A stretch of 64,000 nt of DNA from Dysgonomonadaceae bacterium zrk40 (GCA_016916535.1 CP070276.1:372001-436000); one strand, 5' to 3'; positions 1-9,359 are shown, numbered from the stretch's first letter. Numbers and translations are program-made. Notes: generated by a model not told the origin, from the letters alone.

Positions 1-637
1 CTTTCCAAATCTTATTCTGAGACAACCCATTATCGGGACCCGAAGCAGTAAAATGCAACTCTTTCACAGAAGAAGAAGATATTTTCATCCCCGCCGTTCG
101 AAAATGCAAACAGAACTCCTCCTTGCCCGCCAACTCCATGATGGTTTGTTGTCTGCCAAGAATCGCATCTTTATCGGTCAACGGATATTGTATCATCTCG
201 GCCAGTTTTTGTTTCCCAATGGGCAACACCGTCCTGTTAATCTGCTGAAAAAATGAGTTCTCTCCAAAGATATCAAGATCATAACTGAACGGATGAGTAG
301 GATCTGTCATCTCCCCGGCACCATTAAAAACCGAAAAATCATGACGAAATGCTTTTAGTTCATTTTCAGCCAACAGAATCAGAGACTCGGCAGACTCTTT
401 CCGGTCCGATAACCTGTCATGCTTCTTGAATAAAAAAGCAAAAGAAAGAGCCATGACAATGAGAAGTGGAATAAGCAGTTGGTAATCACCCACAAGCATA
501 TAGATCGCTATCAGGGTTCCGATAAACAGGATTAACCGAAAAGTGCCCAAAAGATGCATTTGTTTTCCTAGTCGATCGCTCTTTTTCCTGTTCTCCGACA
601 CCAATGTCTCGTACGTATGTATCCTCTCTTCAATCAT
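1..637 (-). CDS. MutS-like membrane-anchored mismatch-repair-family protein, N-terminal part
   Basis: Translating the minus strand from the ATG at 637 gives an open frame that runs off the window start (212 codons visible). It begins with a charged coiled stretch (MIEERIHTYETLVSEN), then two hydrophobic segments (about residues 33-50 and 54-68), then a region with HPFSYDLDIFGENSFFQQIN. That motif is characteristic of the MutS core/lever region in Bacteroidota MutS-like proteins that carry N-terminal membrane helices. The ATPase domain would lie outside the window. These proteins lack the mismatch-recognition domain of true MutS, so a role in mismatch repair should not be assumed. The gene is divergent from the his operon. 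A GTG four codons earlier is an alternative start. Confidence 0.85.
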   Translation of the reverse strand, partial: MIEERIHTYETLVSENRKKSDRLGKQMHLLGTFRLILFIGTLIAIYMLVGDYQLLIPLLIVMALSFAFLFKKHDRLSDRKESAESLILLAENELKAFRHDFSVFNGAGEMTDPTHPFSYDLDIFGENSFFQQINRTVLPIGKQKLAEMIQYPLTDKDAILGRQQTIMELAGKEEFCLHFRTAGMKISSSSVKELHFTASGPDNGLSQNKIWK

Positions 638-665
638 CCTGTTCACGATTATTGTTCTTCGGATA

Positions 666-673
666 CAAATCTA
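666..673 (-). promoter_or_regulatory. possible -7 element of the MutS-like gene
   Basis: The minus strand reads TAGATTTG, matching the Bacteroidota -7 consensus TAnnTTTG, 29 bases before the start codon. No convincing TTTG -33 element is seen at the usual distance. Confidence 0.4.
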
Positions 674-753
674 TATAAAAACCCCCATGGAACCATACGA
701 ATGCAATATTTATAAAAAAATGCAGTTTTCGCTTTCGTTTAAAATAATTCTTA

Positions 754-761
754 TATCTTTG
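754..761 (+). promoter_or_regulatory. promoter -7 element of the his operon
   Basis: TATCTTTG matches the Bacteroidota -7 consensus TAnnTTTG. A weak TTTCG lies about 19 bases upstream as a possible -33 element. Transcription would begin near 768, giving a leader of only about 12 bases before the hisL start codon. Confidence 0.6.
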
Positions 762-779
762 CATCATCAAAACAATAAT

Positions 780-836
780 ATGAAAGCAAATTGGTTCCAT
801 CATCATCATTTTCATACTTGCAGTCAGGCGAGCTGA
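780..836 (+). CDS. hisL: histidine operon leader peptide
   Basis: An 18-codon frame, MKANWFHHHHFHTCSQAS, contains four consecutive His codons (798-809) plus a fifth at 813-815. It sits between the his promoter and an intrinsic terminator upstream of hisG. A short His-rich open frame in this position is the signature of ribosome-mediated attenuation, as in enterobacterial hisL. The sequence itself is not similar to the E. coli peptide. Stalling at the His codons when charged His-tRNA is scarce would keep 824-832 free. Completion of translation to the stop at 834-836 would cover it. The peptide itself probably has no function of its own. Confidence 0.88.
   Translation: MKANWFHHHHFHTCSQAS
824..832 (+). 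promoter_or_regulatory. antiterminator arm of the his attenuator
   Basis: TCAGGCGAG, inside the last codons of hisL, nearly duplicates the 3' arm of the downstream terminator (TCAGGCGGG). It can pair with the terminator 5' arm at 874-882 with one mismatch and one wobble. It therefore has the geometry of region 2 in a 2:3 antiterminator. A ribosome at the hisL stop codon would mask it; a ribosome stalled on the His codons would not. Confidence 0.7.
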
Positions 837-872
837 AATAGATATGTGCGAACACCAACGAGATATTTATTG

Positions 873-907
873 ACCCGTCTGAAGAGCATCAGGCGGGTTT
901 TTTATTA
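873..907 (+). terminator. intrinsic terminator (attenuator) upstream of hisG
   Basis: ACCCGTCTGA (873-882) pairs with TCAGGCGGGT (889-898) over ten positions with one wobble, loop AGAGCA, followed by a T-rich tract TTTTTTATT. It lies 40 bases before the hisG start and after hisL, so it would terminate his transcription unless the 5' arm is sequestered. Confidence 0.88.
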
Positions 908-946
908 GTAGACCACTGTTGCTTTCCGGCACATAACAAACCAACA

Positions 947-1804
947 ATGGAAAAAATCAAGATTGCAATCCAAAAAAGCGGACGGTTGAGCGAGAAATCA
1001 CTTGAGTTGCTCACCGAGTGCGGAATCAATGTCTCCAATGGAGATCGTAAGCTCAAAACCACAGCCCGCAATTTCCCCATGGAGATCCTCTTCCTTAGGG
1101 ACGATGACATCCCACAATATGTGGAGCAGGGTGTTGCCGATATTGGTATCCTGGGTGAAAATGAGGTGTGGGAGAAGGAGAAAGATGTGACGGTTGTAGA
1201 GAAACTGGGCTTCAGCAATTGCCGTCTCTCTCTTGCCATACCCAGGGAAGAGGTATATACCGGCCTCGATTATTTCAGGGGCAAGCGAATTGCTACCAGT
1301 TATCCGAAAATCCTCGGCAACTATTTCCGGGAAAAAGAGATTGAGGTAAAGATTGAAGAGCTGGGCGGCAGCGTTGAGATCGCTACCGGCATCGGTCTTG
1401 CCGATGGCATCTTCGACATCGTAAGCACCGGCAGCACCTTGATCATGAACGGTCTGAAAGAGGCGGAGACCATTCTTCGCAGTGAAGCGGTGCTCATCAG
1501 CAACAAAAAACTCACACCCGCAGTCTCCTCTCTGCTGGATCAGTTGCTCTTTCGTATCAAGTCGTACAAGGAGGGACAAGGTAAGAAGTATGTCTTGCTG
1601 AATGCCCCCAACGAGGTACTGCCCGATATTGTGCGGTTGCTGCCCGGCATGCGCTCCCCCAGTATCCTGCCCCTGGCCGATGAGGGTTGGAGCAGCGTTC
1701 ACTCGGTGATACGCGACGATGACTTCTGGGAAGTAATTGATGAGCTGAAGCGTCACGGTGCCGAAGGGATCCTGGTAATCCCTATCGAGAAAATGATCCT
1801 GTAG
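947..1804 (+). CDS. hisG: ATP phosphoribosyltransferase, long form
   Basis: This is the first enzyme of histidine synthesis. It condenses ATP with PRPP to phosphoribosyl-ATP in the cytoplasm and is normally feedback-inhibited by histidine. The 285-residue length is that of the long, self-sufficient HisG: two periplasmic-binding-protein-like catalytic lobes followed by a C-terminal ACT-like regulatory domain (about residues 205-285). The PRPP-binding loop is visible around residues 150-163 (ADGIFDIVSTGST). No hisZ is needed with this form. It is the first structural gene after the attenuator. Confidence 0.97.
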   Translation: MEKIKIAIQKSGRLSEKSLELLTECGINVSNGDRKLKTTARNFPMEILFLRDDDIPQYVEQGVADIGILGENEVWEKEKDVTVVEKLGFSNCRLSLAIPREEVYTGLDYFRGKRIATSYPKILGNYFREKEIEVKIEELGGSVEIATGIGLADGIFDIVSTGSTLIMNGLKEAETILRSEAVLISNKKLTPAVSSLLDQLLFRIKSYKEGQGKKYVLLNAPNEVLPDIVRLLPGMRSPSILPLADEGWSSVHSVIRDDDFWEVIDELKRHGAEGILVIPIEKMIL

Positions 1805-1848
1805 AAATTGTCTAATCCGTTCATCCGCTAATCAACGAATCACTCAAG

Positions 1849-3180
1849 ATGAAAACAATCAACAACCCTTCTGAAAGCAAATGGAAAAAGCTGACCGAAC
1901 GTCCGCTCATCAAACAGCGCAAGCTGATGGATACCGTGGAAAAGATGTTCTACGACATCCACCGCAAGGGAGACAAAGCAGTGCTGGCCTACAGCCGCAA
2001 GTTCGACTTCCCGGCACAGGAGACACTGGAGGTGGATCAGGAGGTCATTGCGCAGGCGGCCGAGAGGGTGCCGGAACGATTGAAACAGGCGATTGCACTG
2101 GCAAAAAAGAATATTGAAACTTTTCACCGCTCACAGCAGGAGGATGTACAAAAGATAGAGACATCACCCGGTGTGGTATGCTGGCGCGAGACGCGTCCCA
2201 TTGAACGGGTGGGCATCTACATCCCCGGTGGCACCGCTCCCCTCTTCTCCACCGTGTTGATGCTGGCGGTACCGGCAAGGATTGCCGGATGCAGTGAGAT
2301 CGTGCTCTGTACTCCTCCCAACGAAGAGGGTGAAATTCATCCGGCAATACTCTATGCGGCAGCGCAGACAGGTGTCACCCGCATTTTTGCCGTCGGCGGC
2401 ATACAGGGCATAGGAGCCATGACTTTCGGCACCGAGAGCATTCCAAAGGTTGATAAGATCTTCGGTCCGGGGAACCAGTACGTGATGGCCGCCAAACGGT
2501 CGGCACAATTCTACGGCACGGCCATCGACATGCCGGCCGGCCCCAGCGAGGTACTGATCATTGCAGACAAGGACTGCAACCCTGCTTTTGTAGCAGCTGA
2601 TCTGCTCTCACAAGCCGAGCATGGGCCCGACAGCCAGGTGATACTGCTTTCAGACAGCAAGCAGGTGATTAAGGATGTGAACAAGGAGCTCGACTTGCAG
2701 CTTGAATCACTCCCTCGGAAAGAGTTTGCCACACAGGCACTGAAAAACAGCAGGGCCATTTACTTTCGTGATCTTGAAAACTGCATCGCATTCAGCAATG
2801 CCTACGCACCGGAGCATCTGATCCTGGCGACCGAGAACCCGACACTGCTGAGTCGCACCGTAGTGAATGCCGGGTCAATCTTCCTCGGCAACTATAGTTG
2901 TGAAAGTGCAGGTGATTATGCCAGTGGCACCAACCACACGCTTCCCACCAGCGGCTATGCCAGAGCCTATAGCGGGGTATCACTCGACAGCTTCGTGAAG
3001 AAGATCACCTTCCAGCAACTCAGCCCCGAAGGGATTCTCTCCATCGGTCCCGCCATTGAGGCGATGGCGGAAGCGGAAGAGCTTTTCGCTCACAAGAATG
3101 CGGTATCACTGCGTCTGGGATCTGTGTTGGCAGAAAAAATGCAACGAAACGAAGAAAACAGCAAAGATGAAACATTTTGA
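1849..3180 (+). CDS. hisD: histidinol dehydrogenase
   Basis: This enzyme catalyses the last two steps of the pathway, oxidising L-histidinol to L-histidine with 2 NAD+ in a zinc-dependent reaction. The 443-residue length is normal. The DMPAGPSEVLIIAD segment, the AEHGPDSQ motif and the catalytic Glu-His pair in YAPEHLIL (E322-H323) are intact, as is the NHTLPTSGYARAYSG segment near the C-terminus. The gene follows hisG by 44 bases and its end overlaps the hisC start by 14 bases, which suggests translational coupling. Confidence 0.97.
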   Translation: MKTINNPSESKWKKLTERPLIKQRKLMDTVEKMFYDIHRKGDKAVLAYSRKFDFPAQETLEVDQEVIAQAAERVPERLKQAIALAKKNIETFHRSQQEDVQKIETSPGVVCWRETRPIERVGIYIPGGTAPLFSTVLMLAVPARIAGCSEIVLCTPPNEEGEIHPAILYAAAQTGVTRIFAVGGIQGIGAMTFGTESIPKVDKIFGPGNQYVMAAKRSAQFYGTAIDMPAGPSEVLIIADKDCNPAFVAADLLSQAEHGPDSQVILLSDSKQVIKDVNKELDLQLESLPRKEFATQALKNSRAIYFRDLENCIAFSNAYAPEHLILATENPTLLSRTVVNAGSIFLGNYSCESAGDYASGTNHTLPTSGYARAYSGVSLDSFVKKITFQQLSPEGILSIGPAIEAMAEAEELFAHKNAVSLRLGSVLAEKMQRNEENSKDETF

Positions 3181-4195
3181 CCTGCAGGCGCTTGTACGTC
3201 CCAACATATGGGCATTGAAACCCTACTCCAGCGCACGTGACGAGTTTAGCGGTGATGAGGGAATCTTTCTCGATGCTAACGAAAACCCGTTTGGCAGGAA
3301 GAACCGCTATCCGGATCCGCACCAGCGGAAACTGAAGCAGGCATTGTCTGCCTTTCGCGGCATCCCTGCCGATCAGATTTTTATCGGCAACGGCAGTGAT
3401 GAGGTGATCGACCTGGTCTATCGCATCTTCTGTGAACCGGGAAGAGATCGTGTGATCCTCTGCCCACCCACCTACGGAATGTATGAGGTGTCGGCACGCA
3501 TCAACAACGTGGAGGTAATTGAAGTTCCTTTGACAGATACCTTTGAACTGCAGATGGACTTGATACTGCAACAAAGTGCCAAATGCATCTTTGTCTGCTC
3601 TCCCAACAATCCTTCAGGCAACAGCCTGCAGGGTGTCGAGCAACTGCTGGATGCGTTTCAGGGAATTGTGGTGGTGGATGAAGCCTACATTGATTTCAGC
3701 AGCGGTGAAAGCTTCACCGGGTTATTGTCCCGTTACCCCAATCTGATCGTGATGCAGACTTTCAGCAAGGCCTGGGCACTGGCGAGCGCACGTGTGGGCA
3801 TCGCTTACGCTGGCAAGGATATCATCGCACTGATGGACAAGACGAAACCTCCCTATAATGTGAGCAGCTTCAACCAGCTGGAAGCACTCAAGGCCCTCTC
3901 CAAACCGGAGAAACATGCCCACAGGGTGAAGGTGATCCTCGAACAACGAGCGCTCCTTGAGACGGAATTGTCACAGATGAAAGTGGTTCAACATGTATAT
4001 CCATCCGATGCCAATTTCCTGCTGGTGGAGGTCGATGACGCCAACAGACTCTACCACAGACTGGTGGAAGAGAAGGTGATCGTGCGCAACCGCCATTCCG
4101 TCGTACGCAACTGCCTCCGCATCACTGTGGGAACACCGGCTGAGAATCGCCAGCTTCTCACTGCAATTCAAAACTACAGCAATCGGAAATTATGA
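3167..4195 (+). CDS. hisC: histidinol-phosphate aminotransferase
   Basis: This PLP-dependent fold type I aminotransferase converts imidazole-acetol phosphate and glutamate to histidinol phosphate. The ATG at 3167 ([20 protein letters not shown]) was chosen because family proteins begin this way; a longer frame from 3056 would lie entirely inside hisD. The PLP lysine is K201 in [22 protein letters not shown] and the conserved arginine near the C-terminus (RITVGT) are present. The predicted product is 342 residues. It overlaps hisD by 14 bases and hisB by 4 bases (ATGA). Confidence 0.96.
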   Translation: MKHFDLQALVRPNIWALKPYSSARDEFSGDEGIFLDANENPFGRKNRYPDPHQRKLKQALSAFRGIPADQIFIGNGSDEVIDLVYRIFCEPGRDRVILCPPTYGMYEVSARINNVEVIEVPLTDTFELQMDLILQQSAKCIFVCSPNNPSGNSLQGVEQLLDAFQGIVVVDEAYIDFSSGESFTGLLSRYPNLIVMQTFSKAWALASARVGIAYAGKDIIALMDKTKPPYNVSSFNQLEALKALSKPEKHAHRVKVILEQRALLETELSQMKVVQHVYPSDANFLLVEVDDANRLYHRLVEEKVIVRNRHSVVRNCLRITVGTPAENRQLLTAIQNYSNRKL

Positions 4196-5280
4196 AGAAG
4201 ATATTATTCATTGATCGTGATGGTACACTGATCCTGGAGCAGGAGGATGAACAGATCGACAGCCTCGGGAAGCTTGAATTCTATCCCGGGGTGTTTCAGT
4301 ATCTCTCCCGTATCGCGGCAGAACTGGAATATGAACTGGTGATGGTCACCAACCAGGATGGCCTTGGTACCGACTCCTTCCCGGAGGAGACTTTCTGGCC
4401 CGCACACAACAAGATCATCCGTGCCTTTGAAAACGAAGGAGTACGGTTCAGCGAGGTGTTGATTGACCGTTCCTTCCCGCACCAACAATTACCCACCCGT
4501 AAACCGGGTACAGCCATGCTCACCCACTATCTGAAAGGGAACTACAACCTGGCAGAATCATTTGTAATTGGGGATCGCGAAACGGACATACAACTTGCTA
4601 TAAACATGAGATGTAAATCCATTTTGTTAAGCAATGATTCACATCAGAAAGCGGATCTTACCACCTCCGACTGGGGTGAGATCTACCGCTATTTGAAAGA
4701 ACAACCACGTACCGGTAGGGTGCACCGCAAGACCTCCGAAACAGATATCCTGGTAGAGGTCAACCTTGACGAGAGTGGCGGCAGCAACATTTCAACAGGA
4801 GTGGGATTCTTCGATCACATGCTCGAACAGATTGCCCGGCATGGCGGTATCCGAATGACTGTAAAGGTAAAAGGAGACCTTCATATCGACGAGCATCACA
4901 CCATTGAGGACAGCGGCATCGCTCTGGGTGAAGCATTTCTGCAGGCACTGGGACAGAAGAAAGGGATCTCGCGCTACGGTTTCATGCTCCCGATGGACGA
5001 CTGTCTGGCGCAGGCTGCGATCGATTTCGGAGGCCGTCCCTGGCTGGTATGGGATGCCGACTTCAAACGTGAACGGGTGGGCGACATGCCCACCGAGATG
5101 TTCCTCCACTTCTTCAAATCCTTCAGCGACAGTGCAAAATGCAACTTGAACATCCATGCAGAGGGTGAGAACGAACACCACAAGATTGAGGCGATCTTCA
5201 AGGCATTTGCCCGTGCCATAAAGATGGCTGTGAAAAGGGGAGAGACAACAGGGATACCCAGCACGAAAGGAGTGATATAA
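4192..5280 (+). CDS. hisB: bifunctional histidinol-phosphatase / imidazoleglycerol-phosphate dehydratase
   Basis: This is a 362-residue two-domain enzyme. The N-terminal half is a HAD-family phosphatase with the nucleophile motif FIDRDGTL (D8, D10). The C-terminal half, from about residue 168, is imidazoleglycerol-phosphate dehydratase with the metal-binding histidine motifs [24 protein letters not shown] and [17 protein letters not shown]. It carries out steps six and eight of the pathway. The fusion is typical of enterobacteria and many Bacteroidota. It shares an ATGA overlap with hisC and has a one-base gap to hisH. Confidence 0.97.
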   Translation: MKKILFIDRDGTLILEQEDEQIDSLGKLEFYPGVFQYLSRIAAELEYELVMVTNQDGLGTDSFPEETFWPAHNKIIRAFENEGVRFSEVLIDRSFPHQQLPTRKPGTAMLTHYLKGNYNLAESFVIGDRETDIQLAINMRCKSILLSNDSHQKADLTTSDWGEIYRYLKEQPRTGRVHRKTSETDILVEVNLDESGGSNISTGVGFFDHMLEQIARHGGIRMTVKVKGDLHIDEHHTIEDSGIALGEAFLQALGQKKGISRYGFMLPMDDCLAQAAIDFGGRPWLVWDADFKRERVGDMPTEMFLHFFKSFSDSAKCNLNIHAEGENEHHKIEAIFKAFARAIKMAVKRGETTGIPSTKGVI

Positions 5281-5281
5281 G

Positions 5282-5860
5282 ATGGTTGCAATCATTCAAT
5301 ACAACGCTGGGAACATCACCTCTGTAGAAAACGCAGTGAAACGGCTCGGTTACCAGTGCAAAGTTACAGGTAACATTGATGAGATCCGTCAAGCAGAGAA
5401 GGTAATCTTTCCCGGTGTAGGTGAAGCAGGGAGTGCCATATCCTATTTAAGAGAGAGAGGGTTGGACAAGATCATTCAATCGCTAACGCAGCCGGTGCTG
5501 GGTATCTGCCTGGGTCTGCAACTGATGTGTGAACATTCAGAGGAGGGCAACACACAATGCCTTGGTATTTTCCACACCACGGTGAAGCGGTTTCCCGCCA
5601 AAGGAATCATACCCCATATTGGATGGAACAATCTTTCATCAATGAAATCACACCTGTTTGAAGGAGCTAACAGTAATGATGACTACTATTTCGTGCACAG
5701 CTACTATGCAGGCCTGTGCGAAGAGACAATCGCAACCTGCGATTATCTCCTCCCTTTCAGTGCTGCCATGCAAAAGGATAACTTCTTCGCCACACAGTTT
5801 CACCCGGAGAAGTCGGGCAGCGTGGGAGAACAACTGCTGTACAACTTCCTGAAAATGTAA
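5282..5860 (+). CDS. hisH: imidazole glycerol phosphate synthase, glutaminase subunit
   Basis: This class I glutamine amidotransferase supplies ammonia to HisF. The catalytic triad is intact: nucleophile C76 in LGICLGLQ, and H174 with E176 in QFHPEKSG. The oxyanion-strand motif FPGVGEAGS is present. At 192 residues it has the usual length. It begins one base after the hisB stop codon. It works as a heterodimer with the hisF product encoded downstream. Confidence 0.96.
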   Translation: MVAIIQYNAGNITSVENAVKRLGYQCKVTGNIDEIRQAEKVIFPGVGEAGSAISYLRERGLDKIIQSLTQPVLGICLGLQLMCEHSEEGNTQCLGIFHTTVKRFPAKGIIPHIGWNNLSSMKSHLFEGANSNDDYYFVHSYYAGLCEETIATCDYLLPFSAAMQKDNFFATQFHPEKSGSVGEQLLYNFLKM

Positions 5861-5883
5861 CAACCAATTCAATCAGGCTTATA

Positions 5884-6609
5884 ATGAGAATCATTCCCGC
5901 CATAGACATCATCGACGGCAAGTGTGTCCGTCTCACAAAAGGCGATTACGCAACACAAAAGACCTATCGTGACAACCCGCTCGACGTGGCCCGAGAGTTT
6001 GAAGATCACGGCATTCGCTATCTTCACCTTGTAGACCTTGATGGTGCACGCTCCAAACATATTGTCAATCATGGCGTGCTAAGGCAGATCACCGAAGGCA
6101 CCTCACTGCAGGTCGATTTTGGCGGTGGCATCAAAAGTGATGATGATCTACGCATCGCCTTCGAGAGCGGCGCTGCCCAAATTACCGGCGGCAGCGTGGC
6201 ACAGCAGCAGCCGGAACTCTTCCTGCAATGGTTGGAGCACTACGGTGCGGAACGGATCATCCTCGGTGCCGACAGTCATCACAGGAAGATTGCCACACAG
6301 GGATGGCAGAAACAGTCAGAGGAGGATGTGGTGGATTTCATTGCCTTCTTTGCAACAAAAGGAGTAGCGTATGTCATCTGCACCGACATTTCCAAGGATG
6401 GCATGTTGCAAGGCCCTTCGCTTGAGCTCTACCGTGAGATTCTTTCCGGAAGCGATGTACGACTGATTGCCAGTGGTGGTATCACCTCCATGGCCGATCT
6501 GGAGAAATTACAGGCCATCGGTTGCGAGGGAGCCATCATCGGCAAGGCGATTTATGAAGGACATATCCAATTGAAAGAGCTGCAGTCGTTCATAACTCAT
6601 GGTTCTTAG
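5884..6609 (+). CDS. hisA: ProFAR isomerase
   Basis: This (beta/alpha)8-barrel isomerase opens the ribosyl ring of ProFAR to PRFAR in step four. The N-terminal catalytic aspartate is D8 ([15 protein letters not shown]) and the second-half aspartate lies in LGADSHHRK. Phosphate-binding glycines (DFGGGIKS and ASGGITS) occur in both half-barrels, as expected from the internal duplication. The 241-residue length is normal. Confidence 0.96.
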   Translation: MRIIPAIDIIDGKCVRLTKGDYATQKTYRDNPLDVAREFEDHGIRYLHLVDLDGARSKHIVNHGVLRQITEGTSLQVDFGGGIKSDDDLRIAFESGAAQITGGSVAQQQPELFLQWLEHYGAERIILGADSHHRKIATQGWQKQSEEDVVDFIAFFATKGVAYVICTDISKDGMLQGPSLELYREILSGSDVRLIASGGITSMADLEKLQAIGCEGAIIGKAIYEGHIQLKELQSFITHGS

Positions 6610-6688
6610 TTTATGTTTTGAGGTTCATTGTTCATTGTTGAAAATCGATAGCCGATTACTGTTTGCTGATAATTGATTACTAAAAAAA
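6610..6688. repeat. intergenic GTT-rich degenerate repeat between hisA and hisF
   Basis: This 79-base gap contains TTGAGGTTCATTGTTCATTGTTG followed by TTTGCTGATAATTGATTAC. Very similar strings recur at 8110-8190 (TTGAGGTTTTTGGTTT) and at 49920-50040 (TTCATGGTTCATGGTTGAGG and TTTGCTGATTAC). It is an otherwise unexplained interruption of a tightly packed operon. Confidence 0.6.
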
Positions 6689-7444
6689 ATGCTAAAAAAA
6701 AGAATCATTCCCTGCCTGGACATCAAGGAGGGACGTACGGTAAAAGGAGTCAACTTCGTAGGACTCCGTGATGCGGGCGATGCTGTAGAACTGGCCCGCC
6801 GCTATGTGGAAGAGGGTGCCGACGAGCTTGTCTTCCTCGACATCACCGCCACGGTGGAGCAGAGAAAGACACTCACCTCGCTGGTGCGACGTGTGGCGGA
6901 GGAGATCAATATCCCATTCACGGTGGGTGGCGGCATTCGCACACTTGAAGATGCACAGGCGATCATTCGTGCAGGTGCCGACAAGGTGAGCCTTAACTCA
7001 TCGGCTGTTGACCGGCCTGAATTACTCACCGAGATTGCAAATCAGTTCGGCAGCCAGTGTGTGGTGCTGGCTATTGACACGAAACAGGAGGAGAATGGTG
7101 AGTGGATGGTCTACGTACATGGGGGGAGAACCCCCACCCCGCTACAGACGGTCGACTGGGCAATTGAGGGTGTAAGGCGTGGTGCAGGTGAGATACTGCT
7201 CACCTCGATGAATCACGATGGTATGAAGCAGGGATTCGCCCTGGAGATCACAGAGGCTGTCTGTGAAGCGGTTACCGTACCGGTCATCGCTTCCGGTGGT
7301 GCCGGCAGTATGGCACATTTCGCTGAGGTATTTGCCAGGACAAAAGCAAGTGCGGCACTGGCTGCCAGCATCTTTCACTTTGGAGAGATCCCCATTCCCG
7401 AACTGAAAGCTTATTTAAGCGAGATAGATATTCCAATACGATAA
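6689..7444 (+). CDS. hisF: imidazole glycerol phosphate synthase, cyclase subunit
   Basis: This TIM-barrel cyclase uses ammonia channelled from HisH to turn PRFAR into imidazole glycerol phosphate and AICAR. Catalytic D11 ([18 protein letters not shown]) and the second aspartate in VLAIDTKQE are present. GGGIRT and ASGGAGS are the phosphate-binding loops. The 251-residue length is normal. AICAR links the pathway to purine synthesis. Confidence 0.97.
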   Translation: MLKKRIIPCLDIKEGRTVKGVNFVGLRDAGDAVELARRYVEEGADELVFLDITATVEQRKTLTSLVRRVAEEINIPFTVGGGIRTLEDAQAIIRAGADKVSLNSSAVDRPELLTEIANQFGSQCVVLAIDTKQEENGEWMVYVHGGRTPTPLQTVDWAIEGVRRGAGEILLTSMNHDGMKQGFALEITEAVCEAVTVPVIASGGAGSMAHFAEVFARTKASAALAASIFHFGEIPIPELKAYLSEIDIPIR

Positions 7445-7454
7445 TCTGTTGGTG

Positions 7455-8084
7455 ATGAAAGAAATTAAGCTGTTCAACCAACACAATGAGATAGACATTA
7501 TGATCAATTTTGACAAGTCCGGCGGACTGGTGCCGGTGATCATCCAGCATGCAGGGACCCTGCAGGTGCTAATGCTGGGCTACATGAACGCAGAGGCACT
7601 CGAGAAGACCAAAAACGAAGGGAAAGTCACCTTTTTCAGCCGCAGCAAACAGCGGTTATGGACCAAGGGCGAAAGCTCAGGCAACTACCTGACCGTTGAG
7701 GAGATTCTTACCGATTGCGACGACGACACCCTGCTGATCAAAGCCTTCCCAGAGGGACCTACATGCCATACCGGCAGTACCTCCTGCTTCCGCGAGGAGA
7801 CTGCCAAAGGGTTTGTCTACGACCTGGAAAAGGTAATTGAGCAGCGCATCACCGAGAATCCGGAAGGCTCCTATACCGCACGACTCTTCAGTCGCGGCGT
7901 CAACAAGGTGGCGCAGAAAGTGGGTGAAGAGGCTGTAGAGCTGGTGATAGAAGCAAAAGATGACAATCTTGACCTGTTCCGCAATGAAGCGGCCGACTTG
8001 CTCTACCACTACCTGATCCTGCTCAAGACCAAGAACCTGAAACTGGAGGATATCGAAGCTGTCTTGAAGGAGAGGCACAAGTAA
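7455..8084 (+). CDS. hisI: bifunctional phosphoribosyl-AMP cyclohydrolase / phosphoribosyl-ATP pyrophosphatase
   Basis: This HisIE fusion performs steps two and three. The N-terminal HisI domain shows the zinc and magnesium ligands TDCDDDTLL and GPTCHTGSTSCF. The C-terminal HisE part, from about residue 125, shows the MazG-like pyrophosphatase helices (KVGEEAVELVIEAK, FRNEAADLLYHYLILL). The ATG at 7455 is preferred over the upstream TTG/GTG codons. The ATG at 7500 (MINFDKSGG) is also possible, since many homologues start there. It is the last gene of the operon, convergent with the following methyltransferase gene. Confidence 0.95.
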   Translation: MKEIKLFNQHNEIDIMINFDKSGGLVPVIIQHAGTLQVLMLGYMNAEALEKTKNEGKVTFFSRSKQRLWTKGESSGNYLTVEEILTDCDDDTLLIKAFPEGPTCHTGSTSCFREETAKGFVYDLEKVIEQRITENPEGSYTARLFSRGVNKVAQKVGEEAVELVIEAKDDNLDLFRNEAADLLYHYLILLKTKNLKLEDIEAVLKERHK

Positions 8085-8109
8085 TTTTGAAGGAGAGACA
8101 AAAGTAATT
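8064..8109. repeat. 23-bp tandem duplication at the end of hisI
   Basis: TTGAAGGAGAGGCACAAGTAA with its following TT (8064-8086) is repeated directly as TTGAAGGAGAGACAAAAGTAA (8087-8109) with two differences. The first copy contains the last hisI codons and stop; the second lies just outside the gene. Confidence 0.75.
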
Positions 8110-8189
8110 CGGGAAGTTTAAGGATTGAGGTTTTTGGTTTAAGGTTCGATATTTATTGGTTTCTTGGTTTGTGGATTTGTGGTCTTAGC
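8110..8189. repeat. intergenic GTT-rich degenerate repeat after hisI
   Basis: This stretch has short-period runs such as GATTGAGGTTTTTGGTTTAAGG and GGTTTCTTGGTTTGTGG. They share words with the elements at 6610-6688 and 49861-50039. No hairpin terminator for the his operon is visible here. Confidence 0.55.
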
Positions 8190-9359
8190 TTATAGTTTAC
8201 TACAGCTGATCCACACCTTCTGACCATCGTACAGGGTGGTGGCAAAGAGATAATTGTCCCCACCCTCAGTGAGACCCCATCTTTTGCGTATCTCAGCCAC
8301 TGAGTGCGAGTAGTTGCGTACCGTGATATTCGTCTTCGGCACCGCGGCAACAAAACGCCTGATTTCTTTCCTGTTGGCAGGGAACCACTCTTCCACCCGA
8401 AAGATGCGACCGGGAAAGTCACCCACCAACCGGTCGCCGGTATAGAGATGGCTGTGCTTATGTAGCTTCTGTAACCTGTAGCGATGTGCCGTCACATTAA
8501 AGCCGCCCGCTTTCAGGATTGAGGCATTGGGTTCATAGAGATAACGACCGGGAACCATACTGTAGGGTGCCTCCTGCTCCTCCTCCCCTGGGGTAAAGGA
8601 GAGCAATTCCATTTCCCCTCCCTTTTTAAGGTTCACCGCATGGTAGAGCGGCTCAATCGATTCTTTCCTGAGCAGGAAGAGCAACTCCTTGCACTCATTC
8701 TCCACGGAGACCACATGCACTTCGCTCACCTGGTGCAGTGTTTTCACTGCCAGCGAGATATCGAGCATCGGTGAATATTTGATCATCACCTGCTCACCCT
8801 TCTCCAACAACCGGTCGGCAAGCAGTGAGAGATCAGGGGAACACTCTTCAATCCGGAACACTTTCCTTCCCCCCACATCCCGGCGTGCCGGATCGAGGTA
8901 GATCAGTTCGGCCAATGGCAGCTTCGACAGCAACGCTTCACCTTCCATGTGATGCACCTCCGCTTGCTTCAAGTCCAACACAGCAAAGTTATGCCTTGCC
9001 AGGCGGCATAGCTCTTCATCCTTCTCCACGTAAAGCGCCCGCCTGAAATGTGGTGCCAGGAAAGAGAAATCAACCCCCATCCCGCCGGTAAGGTCGGCAA
9101 AAAGATCTCCTCCGGTCACGAGCGAAGCCTTGTAGCGTGCTGTCAGCTCAGATGAAGCCTGCTCCAGCGAGAGCTGTTGCGGATAGAGCAGCTCCCGGTT
9201 CCGAAACCAGGAGGGAATCTTCTTCTCTGCCACTTGCCGCCCGGCAATCTGCGCAAGCAAAAAAGGCATATCCTCCCCTTTGTAGCGAAGTGCCAGTGCG
9301 TGCACATCCTCCTTCTCGTGAGCCTGAATAAATGCCAGTTGTCTGTCGGTTGGTTTCAT
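8190..9359 (-). CDS. class I SAM-dependent methyltransferase with THUMP-like domain
   Basis: This 389-residue protein has a central Rossmann-type methyltransferase core. The SAM-binding motif I is LFADLTGGMGVDFSFLAPHF (about residues 86-105), followed by an acidic strand end (YVEKDEELCRLAR). Motif IV is LIYLDPARRD. A C-terminal THUMP-like region (ASILKAGGFNVTAHRYRLQKLHKHSHLY) precedes the end. The family is widespread in Bacteroidota and related to RNA methyltransferases, but the substrate is unknown to me. The gene is convergent with the his operon. Confidence 0.85.
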   Translation of the reverse strand: MKPTDRQLAFIQAHEKEDVHALALRYKGEDMPFLLAQIAGRQVAEKKIPSWFRNRELLYPQQLSLEQASSELTARYKASLVTGGDLFADLTGGMGVDFSFLAPHFRRALYVEKDEELCRLARHNFAVLDLKQAEVHHMEGEALLSKLPLAELIYLDPARRDVGGRKVFRIEECSPDLSLLADRLLEKGEQVMIKYSPMLDISLAVKTLHQVSEVHVVSVENECKELLFLLRKESIEPLYHAVNLKKGGEMELLSFTPGEEEQEAPYSMVPGRYLYEPNASILKAGGFNVTAHRYRLQKLHKHSHLYTGDRLVGDFPGRIFRVEEWFPANRKEIRRFVAAVPKTNITVRNYSHSVAEIRKRWGLTEGGDNYLFATTLYDGQKVWISCSKL

